NCBI GenBank assembly: GCA_036897095.1
Contig: JAYMSP010000090.1
Span: 1-64,000, forward strand
DNA length: 64,000 nucleotides
Source of the DNA: Plantago elongata
Taxonomy: Eukaryota; Streptophyta; Magnoliopsida; Lamiales; Plantaginaceae
Direction of reading: 5' to 3'
Shown here piece after piece: positions 1 through 10,300 of the stretch. The notes below the pieces were generated by a model. The model was not told where the DNA came from. It saw only the letters and a list, made by a program, of their open reading frames with translations, and did not search any database. Within the stretch, counting starts at the first letter, position 1; the number at the start of each line of letters is the position of its first letter. A program made the position numbers and the translations under genes.

Positions 1-192
1 TAACGACGCAACAAGTAAAATACACCTCTTTCAAGCAACAATCCCTTCCTGACCATTTCTTCCAATAGCGGCTTTGCTTTAAGAAAATCATTTTGCTGAA
101 AACACCCTTTGATCAAAACATTGTATGTAACACTGTCAGGGGTGCATCCACATTTTTCCATCTTTGCATCAAAATTAACACCGTTGGAAACA
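1..192 (-). pseudogene. PPR gene, downstream piece (runs off the window)
   Basis: On the minus strand this reads as one pentatricopeptide-repeat motif, with CGCTPDSVTYNVLIKG near its start followed by KAKPLLEEMVRKGL, and it continues past the left edge. It is the same orientation as the PPR N-terminal piece at 1222-1640, and the Copia-type fragment lies between them. I infer that both belong to one RNA-binding organellar PPR gene that was split by the insertion. PPR proteins bind organellar transcripts through roughly 35-residue helical repeats. The expected middle repeats are absent between the pieces, so more than a simple insertion must have happened. The 193-348 stretch shows nothing recognisable. 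Confidence 0.6.
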
Positions 193-348
193 CATGTGGT
201 TGGGTCCAAGTCTGACTTTGGTTATGCTGTTAGTCAATAACTGGGTATAGAATGGATCACAATAGGGGCAACGGTAGTTACACATTTCTTGATTGATTTG
301 TATACATAAATTTGCATTGGAATTCTTGAAAACATGGTTGATTATTAT

Positions 349-1221
349 TTAATAATGTCCACCAGATATGCATACTCTTCCTAAAATACACCTCACTGTT
401 GTTAGTTTAACAACTGGAGAAAATGTTTCAAAATAATCCAAGCCATTCTCTTGAGTATATCCCTTTGCTACCAGCCTAGCTTTGTATCTTTCAACAGAAC
501 CATCTGCCTTAAACTTCACTTTATACACCCATTTACATCCTACACAATTTTTATCCTTTGGTAAATCAACCAACTCCCATGTTCTTGTTCTTTCTAGTGC
601 TTCAATCTCAGAATTCATTGCCTTCACCCATTCAGGGTTCTTACATGCTTGTTTATATGTTTTAGGCTCATCTATATTAGTGATTGCAGCAGTAAAACAA
701 TAATAATCATTGGATAACCTGCTAGTTGAAATATATTGACTTATAGGATACCTGACTGTGGAATTTGATGTAGCTGCTCTTGTATTACTAATTGAAGAAG
801 GTAATTTGTAATCATACAACTGTAAATGAGAAGGCATATGCCTTTCCCTTGTTGATCTTCTCAAGAGAATATTATTTGATGCATTATCAGTTGAATGCCC
901 AGCATTGTTCTGTCCATCACCTGTTTGCTGTTGCAGTTCATCCATTTCTTCAAGTTCAGCATTAGCCAAATAACTCTCTGCAGACAATTCTGATACACCT
1001 ATATTCTCATTCAACTGTCTACTGGACTGAATATAGTTATTAGTAGGCTCAGAAACACTAGAAATATCAGTAATTGACACAGGTGTAAACATTGGCTTAA
1101 AGCTATTAGTAGCTTCAGTACTCTTCTGAAATGGAAACTGATTTTCAATGAACTGAACATTTCTTGATATGAAAACTTGCTTAGTATTCAAGTTCAGCAA
1201 TTTATAACCTTTAAAACCCAT
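349..1221 (-). mobile_element. Ty1/Copia-type retrotransposon fragment (fossil)
   Basis: The minus strand reads as the linker after a Copia integrase ([18 protein letters not shown]) followed by the opening of a Copia reverse transcriptase ([50 protein letters not shown]). This is LTR-retrotransposon kin, Pseudoviridae-like. Only this central slice of the polyprotein is present. No gag, RNase H or LTRs were seen at its ends, so it is a truncated, non-functional copy. It lies between the two PPR pieces in the same orientation. Age cannot be judged without LTRs. Confidence 0.85.
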
Positions 1222-1515
1222 AGGATAGCAAGATCAAGACGATTGAGAAGACCGTAAGAATTAATGACAGTATCGAGAGTGTAGTCATTGAAAGACATAC
1301 TCCTCCTCTGGCGCATTTCATCGAACATGTAGAGTGCAGTCTTGTAGTGTTTCATTTTGACAACGACACCCATTAACTTGGTGAATTGGTACGCAGAAGG
1401 TATAGGTTGGTGCATATTGAGCATACCATGGAACAAATGAAGAGCATCACTGACCTTATGAACACGGCTGAAATCCAAAGAGCTGGGCTGCTTCTTGCTC
1501 ATTGTATGGAGAAAA

Positions 1516-1546
<31 letters not shown>

Positions 1547-1640
1547 AAGAAGAAGAAATGGTGAAAAGAGATATTATGACTGATGGGTTAGTGACAGATG
1601 ATGATACAGGCGAAAATGCTCGGCTGTTGAAGATCAACAT
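1222..1640 (-). pseudogene. PPR protein, N-terminal piece interrupted by Copia fragment
   Basis: The reading frame starts at a Met at 1640 (a second Met is at 1502). It gives a hydrophobic, Ser-rich leader compatible with organelle targeting, a run of 13 serines encoded by a GAA/TCT-type triplet repeat at 1517-1556, and then the start of an Rf-like PPR protein: [62 protein letters not shown]. The frame passes into the Copia-type sequence near 1222. Genes of this class normally carry ten or more repeats without introns. Here only about one and a half remain before the junction, so the gene is broken. The length of the serine run is likely to vary between individuals. Confidence 0.75.
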
Positions 1641-1881
1641 AACTCACTGCTTGTCTGCTTGGATTGATTGGCAGAAAGAAGAAGAAGATGACTGATTTAG
1701 GAGAAAAATAGTACTGCTACTGAGAATACTGATCTTGGTTCTTTTGCAAAATAGGAGAATACGACATCACCTTTTCGAACCGAATAGTGTATGTTGGGAT
1801 GAGAATTTTAATTCAATTATAATTGACTGGAATCATTCGTGTGTTTGTTAATATCATTAAAATTAATTAATTATTATACAA

Positions 1882-2225
1882 TTTAATTCTCAACTAATTC
1901 AACCGTTTAGTTCGGACACAATGTCCAGTTCAAAGATCATTAGAATTAATTAATTATTATTAAAATAAAATTCAATCACAATTCAATTCTCAATTAATTC
2001 AGCCGTTTGGCCGGACACGTGTCCGGTCCTTATTGAAATAATTAAAATAAAATTCAATCACAATTCAATTCTCAACTAATTCAATCGTTTGACTGGGACA
2101 CGTATCTGTTCCTTATTGGAATAATTAAAATAAAATTCAATCACAATTCAATTCTCAACTAATTCAACCGTTTGGCTGGGACACGTGTCCGGTCCTTATT
2201 GGACCGGACACATTTTCTATTTTTT
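1882..2225. repeat. Tandem repeat (82-83 bp unit) with CACGTG palindromes
   Basis: Units begin with attcaattctcaactaattc at about 1882, 1981, 2063 and 2146. The last three starts are 82 and 83 bp apart and the first spacing is about 99 bp. Each unit carries a version of ggacacgtgtccggtcc, a palindrome around the G-box core CACGTG; two copies are exact and two are degenerate. The array ends about 80 bp before a TATA-like sequence and 180 bp before the NAM-associated reading frame. It could be a subterminal repeat of a DNA transposon or promoter DNA of that gene. Confidence 0.8.
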
Positions 2226-2304
2226 TTAAAAATTTGTTATTGTTTTATTATTAAAAAATATAAAATACTCCAACGACTATAAACGGTCATATTTTCTCGG
2301 GATC

Positions 2305-2314
2305 TATAAATAAA
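2305..2314 (+). promoter_or_regulatory. TATA box, NAM-associated gene
   Basis: The sequence tataaataaa sits about 100 bp before the first ATG of the reading frame at 2409 and is followed by a CT-rich leader typical of plant 5'UTRs. This is position and consensus only. Confidence 0.5.
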
Positions 2315-2408
2315 CGATCATTTTCTCTTCATTCTTTACACCTCCAAACACTCTTTCTTTCTCTTTATTAAACTCAAAACACTCTTCTAATCACTACCAA
2401 AAATCAAA

Positions 2409-3636
2409 ATGAATCTGAAATCGCTGCTTGGTTGGCGGAAAGATCCGGCTGAAATCGAGCAAATGTTCAGCAGTATGGGCTACCACATTTCAATCATCCA
2501 CCAATCCAAATTAAACAACAATCCAAATGAACCATACAATCCTTTCAACTCTCAAGATCTATTCCATCCGGAAGGTTATGATGAGGGATCGCAGCAAACC
2601 GTCCGAAGACACAACCTCCACCAGTGCAGCTGCCAGTTCGAGGAAAGGGGAAGATGGCCGCATCGAAAGGCAAAGGGAATGCAAAGGCCGGGTCATCGAG
2701 GGGAAAGGGAAAGAACGTTCCCGAGGAGGAAGTGGAAGATGCAGCCCAAGAGACCCGTCCAAAGAAGTTCTCGGTTGCAGAGGACATCGCTCTAATCAGC
2801 ATGTTCATGCAAGTTAGTGAGGATCCATGTATTGGTACGAACGTGAAGTTAACTACGATGTTGACTAAGCACGTCATAAAGATGTGGAATGAGGCAAGGA
2901 AGGACTCGACTTCTGAGCTCAAACCACGAACTGGTAGCTCTCTTCGTGACTGTTGGAATCGCATCAAGTCATGTGTTAATCAATGGGTGAGTGCTTACAA
3001 CGAGGTTTTACGAGTGCAAGGAATTCGGTGTGGTACTAACGATGAAGATGTCATCGAGTACGACAAACGCATCTACAAGATGAATCATAAACAAGGTGAA
3101 GATTTCGACCTAATGCACTGTTGGCATGCCATGAAAGATTATCAACAATGGCAAATGAAGATGAACTACACTGGTCCAAGGGAAGATTCAATTTCGGGTT
3201 TTGAACTCCATGATGCGGAAGGTGAAGACACGGACGGAAGCTCGGGGAAGAAAATGCGCATGAGTGAGGATAGTGATGACTTCAAGGAGCATCCCATGGG
3301 TCGGGATAGGACGAAGGCATTTAGGAAAAGTGGCATTTCTTCAAGCTCCTCCGGCAGTGACTTTGCTGAGTTCAAGAACGATATTGCTACACAACTGCAA
3401 CTGGAGCAACAAAGGATTGAGATAGAGCAGAGGAGGTTGGCGTTTGTCGAAAGAAAAGAGGAGAAACGTCTACATGTAGAAGCGGCCACTAACCAGGCCA
3501 ATGCCGACTTGGCTCGCACTCAAAGGCTGCAAATTAAATGTATCTCAACTTGTCCGGTATCGACCCAACTGATATGACCCCGGACCAAAGGAAGGTGTAC
3601 AAGGTTTTGGACCGAGAGTTCGGGGATGAGTCTTGA
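2409..3636 (+). pseudogene. NAM-associated C-terminal domain protein, frameshifted (GST-T3-like / Harbinger ORF1-like)
   Basis: An ATG at 2409 opens a frame that drifts out of register near 2575-2620. From 2624 a second frame gives the recognisable protein: a Lys/Gly-rich linker, then a Myb/SANT-like trihelix region (RPKKFSVAEDIALISMFMQV, DCWNRIKSCVNQWVSAYNEV, FDLMHCWHAMKDYQQW), a Ser-rich stretch and a long Gln/Glu coiled coil (QLQLEQQRIEIEQRRLAFVE). A further slip near 3535 separates it from the usual C-terminus (YLNLSGIDPTDMTPDQRKVY, ending at 3636). Database entries of this family are often named glutathione S-transferase T3-like, with no GST domain. The family is related to the Myb-like second protein of PIF/Harbinger transposons. 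At least two frame breaks make it a probable pseudogene. No transposase or clear terminal inverted repeats were found. Confidence 0.75.
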
Positions 3637-4541
3637 AGCAGTTCAATTAAATGGTGTTTTATGTTTGTGTTTATCTGTTGTAGTTTCAAATTTCGTACAA
3701 GTTTGTTATTTTTATTCCCAAAAGTTGTATTAAGTTGTACTGTATTCTTCCCAATAAAAAACACCATTTTAGAACGAAAATAGTTGTTATTCGTATCTGT
3801 TTGAAAATATAGCCGTTATTCGTACCAATATTTAATTATTATTTCAATTTGAATTTATTAAAAACAAAAAATAAAATAAAAAAGGACCAGCGACTGATAA
3901 ATCCACCAACGGCACTTCATGACCGATCAACTCAGCCGCCACAACGGACGATCTTATTTATATCAATTATTTACCTCTTACACAACCTATATAATAAACC
4001 AACAAAATCATCACATCATACATTCATACTTATACCAATCATTTATTTCTTACACAATTTAATAAATTTATAATACTACATCATTATAATTTTATACCAA
4101 ATACTAATTTTACCATTCCACCGGTAACTATTTATCTACTCAAACAGATTCCATTTGGATTTTATTCCAAACATTCCCTTGCTCATTAGTTATCTGATTA
4201 TGACTTAAAAGAAACAACTGATGCTACAAGGACAACCACTTGTCAATATTTCCATCTCCATAGATAGTAAAACTACTACAACCAAATAAACTAAGAAAAT
4301 TATGGAACATGTTCAACAAAATTCTCTAACACAAATTAGTTATCAACAAGAAGATCTTTAAACAAAACAAGAACAACTAGCTATTTTTCTTTCTGCTTCT
4401 AACAGGTTAAGTTTGCATGTGTATGAATGTATCCTATAAGTGACTGCAGACACAAAGAAGGTAGCAAATCTTGAAAAGATTGCGGAACTTAGCCAAAATG
4501 ACAGAGGAGGAGCATTGGGAAGCAATGTCTCACCCTCACAA
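3637..4541. other. AT-rich spacer and MATE upstream region
   Basis: No gene was seen. The right part (4130-4190) has Harbinger/Tourist-like wording (ggaatgtttggaataaaatc on the minus strand) that might be the end of an element containing the NAM-associated gene, but I could not match it to a left end. The stretch from 4200 to 4541 should include the MATE promoter and leader. Confidence 0.4.
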
Positions 4542-6921
4542 ATGGTTGTGTTGGAAATCGAAAAACCGTTCAATCATGGAATGATCTCAGCAGATGATCA
4601 CACCGTACTACTACACGAAGCCCCCTCCACGGTGCTAGTGAATGGCGAAAACGGGGATTATCCTCCTATCAAAAGATTTGAGGATGTTAAGAACCTGTTT
4701 TACATAGAGTCAGGCAAGTTATGGGGTATTGCAGCTCCTATTGCTTTCAACATTTTGTGCAACTACGGTATTAACTCGTTCACTACCATTTTCGTTGGAC
4801 ACATTGGAGACGTGGAGCTATCTGCTGTCGCAATCTCCTTAAATGTCATTGCAAACTTATCGTTTGGATTCATGGTCAGTTAAGTTCTCATTGTAACGTT
4901 TTCTTGTTTGGTCGGTTTTTCTAAGAACGGATGGATAAAACTTGTTATTATTCTGATCATGCTGAACAAACAGCTTGGCATGGCAAGTGCACTGGAGACA
5001 TTGTGTGGGCAGGCATTTGGTGCAGGAGAACTCGAAATGTTAGGAGTGTATATGCAAAGATCATGGATTATCCTGACAGGAACATGTGTGTGCATGTTGC
5101 CTCTTTACATCTACTCGACACCGGTGCTTAAGTTACTAGGCCAAAGGCAAGATATTGCTGATGCATCAGGGGAATTTTCCTTGAAGATCATCCCTCAGAT
5201 GTTTTCTCTTGCCATAAACTTCCCAACTCAGAAGTTCTTGCAGGCTCAGAGTAAGGTAGCAATTCTTGCGTGGGTGGGGTTCGTGGCATTGATGATACAC
5301 ATTGGGATCCTGATTTTGTTCGTAAAAGTGTTCAAATGGGGTTTGGCTGGTGCAGCCATGGCTTATGATATATCAGGGTGGTGTATTGCTATTGCTCAGG
5401 TGCTCAATTCCTGATTAAAGTTTCCGTTCTTTTGAATATACAGTGTTTTTTAATGCTGACTCCGCCTCTTCTCAGATATTGTATATTGTAGGCTGGTGTC
5501 AGGATACCTGGAAGGGGCTGTCGTGGCTCGCATTTAGAGATCTTTGGGCGTTCTTGAAACTCTCCATCGCTTCGGCTATTATGCTTTGTCTGGAGATATG
5601 GTACTTCATGAGTATAATCGTTCTCACAGGGCATCTCGAGGACCCTGTTCTTGCTATTGGTTCCCTTTCCATCTGGTAAAAATCACATCTTTCAGCGAAC
5701 AACTAAAGAAACTACCAGAAAATAAACATCTGGACTTTTAGGGAGTGAAACTTATATGTTTCAGCAATGTTTAGTATCAACGTTTTCTAACGTTGTTTGG
5801 TTGTATAAAGATATCTAACTTGATCCGAATCATGGTCTTGTTTCAGCATGAACCTGGATGGATGGGAAGGCATGTTGTTCATTGGAATCAATGCTGCAGT
5901 AAGGTAACTAACTAACTGCTCAAGTCATACTGAGTTCTCTGACTCCTTGAGTTTGATCGTGTTGAAGATTTCATCTACTTCCCATTTTGTCAGTGTTCGT
6001 GTATCCAATGAGCTGGGAGCAGGACACCCTCGAGCTACCAAGTATGCAGTGTTCGTGACGGTCGTGGAATCTCTGCTGATAGGCGTATTGAGCATGGTGA
6101 TCATAATGGCCACGAAAGACCATTTCGCAGTCCTATTCACCGACAGTGAGAGGATGCAAAAGGCAGTTGCAGATTTGGCCTACCTTCTTGCTATAACCAT
6201 GGTTCTCAACAGCATCCAGCCTGTTATATCAGGTATTCACTCTACGAGAACCAATCAATCTCCAAACGAAAAAAAAAAGTGTTTTACGCACGAAGTGAAT
6301 TCCTTCTTGTGCTGCAGGAGTTGCTGTTGGAGGAGGATGGCAAGCATTAGTGGCTTATATCAACTTGATCTGCTATTATGCAATAGGCCTCCCTGTTGGT
6401 TTCCTTCTTGGTTACAAAACAAGACTAGGAGTTCAGGTATCGTGTACTTTTCAATCTAATGTTAGTTTACGAGGATGCGCCAGGGCATCCGCGGATACAT
6501 TCTAAATATGGGAAGTTTCCATTTATAGATGGTTCAGATGCTTATGAATGGTTCAATTGCAGGGCATATGGATAGGGATGATATTTGGAACTTTTCTGCA
6601 AACAGTGATTCTCTTGATTATTGTGTGGAAAACGAATTGGAACGAAGAGGTTATATTCGATCTCTACACCTCATGCTTGTATCTCGAGCTTATAATTGAA
6701 TTTGAAGTAGTTCGAATGTTGATAATGATAGACTATGTAATTCTAGTTAGATTAGTATCATTCTTCTAATTTCTAATTAGAGTAGATATAACTTCTTATA
6801 GTTTATATATACATGATCAATTATTAAATAATCTCACCGATAATTCGGATTGCAGGTAGAACAAACATCAGAAGGAATGCGCAAATGCTCAAGCCAAAAT
6901 GATGATTTGAATGTGCATTAG
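4542..6921 (+). CDS. MATE efflux transporter (DETOXIFICATION family)
   Basis: This is a multidrug and toxic compound extrusion antiporter, expected in the vacuolar or plasma membrane, where it exports flavonoids, alkaloids or other organics in exchange for protons. Eight exons were read: 4542-4874, 4974-5399, 5476-5675, 5847-5903, 5994-6232, 6318-6436, 6563-6649, 6856-6921; all phases agree, giving 508 residues. Family hallmarks are GKLWGIAAPIAFN, LGMASALETLCGQAFGAGE, the RVSNELGAGHPRA block in exon 5 and GVAVGGGWQALVAYIN in exon 6, with about twelve hydrophobic segments overall. The length matches plant DTX proteins (about 500). The start is the first in-frame ATG: the frame is open from 4440, just after a stop, but without an earlier ATG. 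It looks intact. The closest subgroup is probably the DTX29-35 type; the substrate cannot be told from sequence. Confidence 0.92.
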
Positions 6922-7313
6922 AATTAGTGTACAAATGTATAATTGTAACTGTTATTAATTAGTTACTTCCCTTTTTTTGGATGAAATTAATTGTACAATT
7001 AATCGTATTCTGAAATTGAATAGTTCCTTTTAGGACCATTTATGCCTTTTTACCACCAATCATAAGGTCCGGACCATCGATCGATGGGTACCTGAGCTAG
7101 AACTCGAACTGCTATCTAGACGATATGTTATACAAACTAACACATGTTCATTTATTTTTATTTAAACTAATCGAAACTTTGACACGTCACACATACGGTA
7201 CAAATAAAAAATACACATACTAGAAAATTTCGTTTCAATAATGTGATATAGCATTAATTATGTATGTCCTAAATTATTCATAAAGACAATTTGTGTTACT
7301 GATTTTCATCCCT
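6922..7313. other. Spacer between MATE gene and Cys-rich peptide gene
   Basis: AT-rich, holding the 3'UTRs of two convergent genes. Nothing else was recognised. Confidence 0.4.
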
Positions 7314-7541
7314 TTATTTCACTGGAGAGTTTCCAGGGAACTCTTCAAAGTTCAAACCACATTTGACGTTGCAATAATATAAACATTCACGATCGATGCC
7401 CTTAGAGGTCGAACAAGTTACGCCACACGCTTTTATGCAATCGCCAAGATGATCGTTTCCGGTACTTTCGCCGTACGAACCACCAACGATAACCACCATC
7501 ACCATCGCAACAGCCACAACGCCTAATGCTTTGATCTTCAT
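7314..7541 (-). CDS. Small secreted cysteine-rich peptide (thionin-like)
   Basis: A 75-residue single-exon protein. Residues 1-24 form a clear signal peptide (MKIKALGVVAVAMVMVVIVGG, cut probably after SYG). The mature part of about 50 residues has six cysteines arranged as two C-x3-C-x3-C clusters (CIKACGVTC and CLYYCNVKC) separated by 11 residues, with an acidic to neutral tail. The even cysteine count implies disulphide bonds and an apoplastic or vacuolar role. The pattern resembles plant thionin-like or other defence-type peptides but is not a canonical thionin, defensin or snakin. The TATA box at 7617-7624 supports expression. The function is unknown and the family assignment tentative. 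Confidence 0.7.
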   Translation of the reverse strand: MKIKALGVVAVAMVMVVIVGGSYGESTGNDHLGDCIKACGVTCSTSKGIDRECLYYCNVKCGLNFEEFPGNSPVK

Positions 7542-7616
7542 TGTGCGTTCTAGAGAACTGGTTTCGAATAGAGTATTTAGAAGATAAAAGATGTAGAAAT
7601 AGTAGTTGGCTCTAGT

Positions 7617-7624
7617 TATTTATA
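7617..7624 (-). promoter_or_regulatory. TATA box, Cys-rich peptide gene
   Basis: On the minus strand, tataaata lies about 76 bp upstream of the ATG at 7541. Spacing and consensus fit a plant TATA box with a short leader. Confidence 0.6.
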
Positions 7625-9169
7625 GATTGTTCAGGGGAAAAAGAAAAGTAATATTAATTATTTCGTTTAAATGATTGTATAGATTATTTTGTGAATTTTG
7701 AATGCTTTTTGAATGAAAGCTAATCTTTAGTAATTTAATTATGCATGAAATTGTTGTTTGTAATAATTGGAGTATCTTGGATGATAGTTGCAGTTTTTAA
7801 TAAATGGTTTATTTGTCTAATATGGTAAACATCAGAAGTATTTTTGGGTAAATAGTAATGTAGATATATATTACAATTCGGAAATTGTGATTTTGAATTA
7901 AAAGCAAGTTACAAATGTTTAAAGAAATAGTTTATTTCCCTTTAATTTATATCTGACCAACTCAAAAATGAAAGAATTGAATTTGAATGTAATAGATGTA
8001 AATTCGAAGATTGGCCCTAATAATGTAAGGGGAATTGTGCGAAATTTATCGTAAACCACTCATGACAACCTAGGGATTAATTCAACAAAAATCATAGTTA
8101 GAAAAATAGACATGAACACCAATTTCACATCAACAGTATTAAATTCTTTTAAATCTTTAAAGAATGAAAGGTGAACCTTGTTTATTAAGTACAGTAGGTT
8201 ATACTTGGGTTGGATTAAGTTGGACGAGACTGAACTGTTTAGTATAAAATTAAAGTTGAATTGTTATAATTCAAATTAAATTTTAATATTATCTCTATAC
8301 ATAAAAATATAAATGAAATCGATATAATTCAACTAGTTTTATGCGAAACAGTTCTAAAGGTCTAAGACTCTAAGCAACTCTATCACTAAAAAGGGAGAGA
8401 AAGGGGCAAATAATCTCGAAGTTTTGACCATTTGACAGTACAGTAAAAGGTTAGTTGCCACTTTTAGCCTTGATTTCGAAGTTTTGAAAAATTAACATTC
8501 AGTGGACTTTTGTCAATTTGTTGATCATGACCGTTAAGGTGGCATGCCACCTTGCAAGTCAAGATCAACCTCCTTAACTGCTAATAACTAAGAGTGTTGG
8601 TAAAAATAAAAAAAAGGGAATGTTTCTATTAAATTAGAGTAATTTTTACGAGATAATTTATAAACCTTGAAACATGATTATTTTAGGTTAATTGTGAATA
8701 AATCATTTCAAAACTTTAATATATTCATTGTCAATCATTATAAAAAGGGCTAATATCATATTGCTCCCTTCCAACAGGTCCGTTTCTCAAATTGGTCCCT
8801 GTTACTCTAACAATTACGTTGGAGTCCAAAAACAGGAGAGAGGTTGACCAGCTTAATTCATATTTTGTAAATCTGACAAACCAAACAAGTCTTTATCGGA
8901 TTACTATTCATCTTCTTCTTCCTTTCACATCTTCTCCCTTCTTCACCACCCACCACCATCACCTCCTCCACCGCCCACCACCGTCGCCTCCTCCACCACC
9001 CCCCCTCCAATCCAGGTCCATATGTAAACGTCCCTAAATGATTTGTAACGTTAACTGCCAAATGGTGAAAGAGAGAGTCAATCAGAGAGCACAAAATAGT
9101 CCACCACCAGTCACCTCTTACTCACCAGCTACTGATAACTCTTCTTCGTTTCCGTGATTTCAATCCACT
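7625..9169. other. AT-rich intergenic DNA
   Basis: No gene. From about 8745 there is a stretch with phrases common in plant repeat ends (ttgctccctt, caaattggtccctg). From 8920 to 9010 there is a C-rich (cca/cac)n simple sequence whose proline-rich reading frame has no support as a gene. Confidence 0.4.
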
Positions 9170-9177
9170 CACTCAAC

Positions 9178-10036
9178 TAGGGGTTGAAATGGTTGGTTAA
9201 AAACCATAACCATAACCATAATTTTGATTCTAGTTGCAACCATAACCATAACCATTTAAATAATAACCATAACCAAAATCGGAACCGAAATAACTATTGA
9301 CCGGTTTCAGTTTGATCATAAAAAACCGAAAACCATAGGTTAAGGTTATTTTGAAAAATAACCTACCGTGAAAAGTGAATAGAGGAAAACATCTTATTCT
9401 TCTCCACAGCTCCACTCTCTGCTACTCTCCACATTATTTTCGACAAAATTCTTAAGCAACTCCAAACTGATTCAACATCGGAATGATTGAACATAATAAC
9501 CCCAACCGGACCTCTGTAATCGGCATCAATAACTCCAGCACCAACATCAATTGAGTGCTTCCAAGCTAGACCAGATCTCGGTGCGACAGTAAGTCCCCTC
9601 AGGTACAGCGATCCTCAGATCGGTCGGAATCAAGGCTTTGCCCCTCGCCGGAACTTTCGTATCAGCAGCGCTAGAAAGATCGTAGCCGACTGATAGAGAT
9701 GAACCTCTCGAAGGTAGAATTGCTTTCTCAGATAGCTTTTTGACTTCCAGGAAATTAGGGTTTAGCAATTTGGGAATTTCTTGCACCATTTTGTTCATCT
9801 GATGTTGAATGAAGAGAAAGAGGGATAATTTGGATTTGGAGTTGCTTAAGATTTTTTTCATTATTTAAAAAAAATAAAAATTTAACGGTTTTTAACCGCA
9901 ACCGTAACCGAAAACCGAACATATTATGGTTATAACGGGTCAGTTGTTAAACGGTAATAACCGTTTAGAAAAAGTAAATGGTTATTAGTTGGTTATGGTT
10001 ATGGTTATGATTATTAACCAACCATTTCAACCCCTA
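9178..10036. mobile_element. Non-autonomous hAT transposon carrying a dUTPase gene fragment
   Basis: The 859-bp element begins taggggttgaaatggttggt and ends with the exact inverse (accaaccatttcaacccct, then a), so the terminal inverted repeats are perfect over at least 20 bp. It is flanked by an identical 8-bp duplication, cactcaac, at 9170-9177 and 10037-10044. Eight-bp duplications and a (T/C)AGGG-type end are the hAT signature. Short accataacc motifs repeat just inside both ends in inverted orientation, as in hAT subterminal transposase-binding regions. No transposase is encoded. Between them lies a dUTPase fragment, making this a gene-capturing (Pack-type) element. Perfect repeats and duplication argue for a fairly recent insertion. 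It landed just upstream of the COI1 fragment. Confidence 0.93.
9470..9861 (-). pseudogene. dUTPase (DUT) gene fragment captured in the hAT element
   Basis: On the minus strand the frame from 9861 gives VKKLSEKAILPSRGSSLSVG, then YDLSSAADTKVPARGKALIP and [12 protein letters not shown]. This is the N-terminal half of plant deoxyuridine 5'-triphosphate nucleotidohydrolase, including conserved motif 1 (GYDLSSA). Just after GTY the frame slips: the next frame gives [20 protein letters not shown] and [18 protein letters not shown], which carry motifs 2 and 3. The C-terminal Gly-rich arm is missing. Functional dUTPase removes dUTP and supplies dUMP. This copy is truncated and frameshifted, so it is not an enzyme gene. 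It lies wholly inside the hAT element in inverted orientation to the COI1 fragment. Confidence 0.88.
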
Positions 10037-10104
10037 CACTCAACACTCATTCCTTCTCCTTTCCACTCTTCAACTACTCATCACTCTCACACACTCCACC
10101 TCCA

Positions 10105-10300
10105 ATGAACGAGAAAACCAAACTCTACGACGAGGAATACGACGCCGTAGGCGAGTGCCTATTCCCCTACATAACCGCCTCCTGTGAATGCGGCAACCTC
10201 TCGCTCGTCTGCCGGCGATGGCACGAAATCGACCGAATCACACGCAAACACGTCACGATCTCCTTCTGCTACATCATCGTCCTGAGTCTATTGCCATGGA
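10105..10300 (+). pseudogene. COI1 (jasmonate receptor F-box) exon-1 fragment
   Basis: The frame from an ATG at 10105 (MNEKTKLYDEEYDAVGECLF) continues PYITASCECGNLSLVCRRWH and EIDRITRKHVTISFCYI. It matches the F-box region at the N-terminus of CORONATINE INSENSITIVE 1, where the block SLVCRRWxEIDxxTRKHVT is diagnostic. After CYI the similarity fades with a small frame slip, and the sequence becomes AT-rich non-coding DNA by about 10300. None of the leucine-rich repeats that form the JA-Ile pocket are present. It is a truncated, dead copy of the first part of the gene, with CT/CA-rich leader sequence in front into which the hAT element inserted. A functional COI1 presumably lies elsewhere. Confidence 0.85.

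Noticed and set aside
1790-4175. A complete Harbinger element enclosing the NAM-associated gene
   Set aside because: The outer phrases (tggaatc, gtttg) are only weakly complementary and no transposase is present, so ends were not claimed.
8792-9094. Proline/histidine-rich open frames
   Set aside because: Produced by a C-rich simple sequence; no start context, homology or codon signal.
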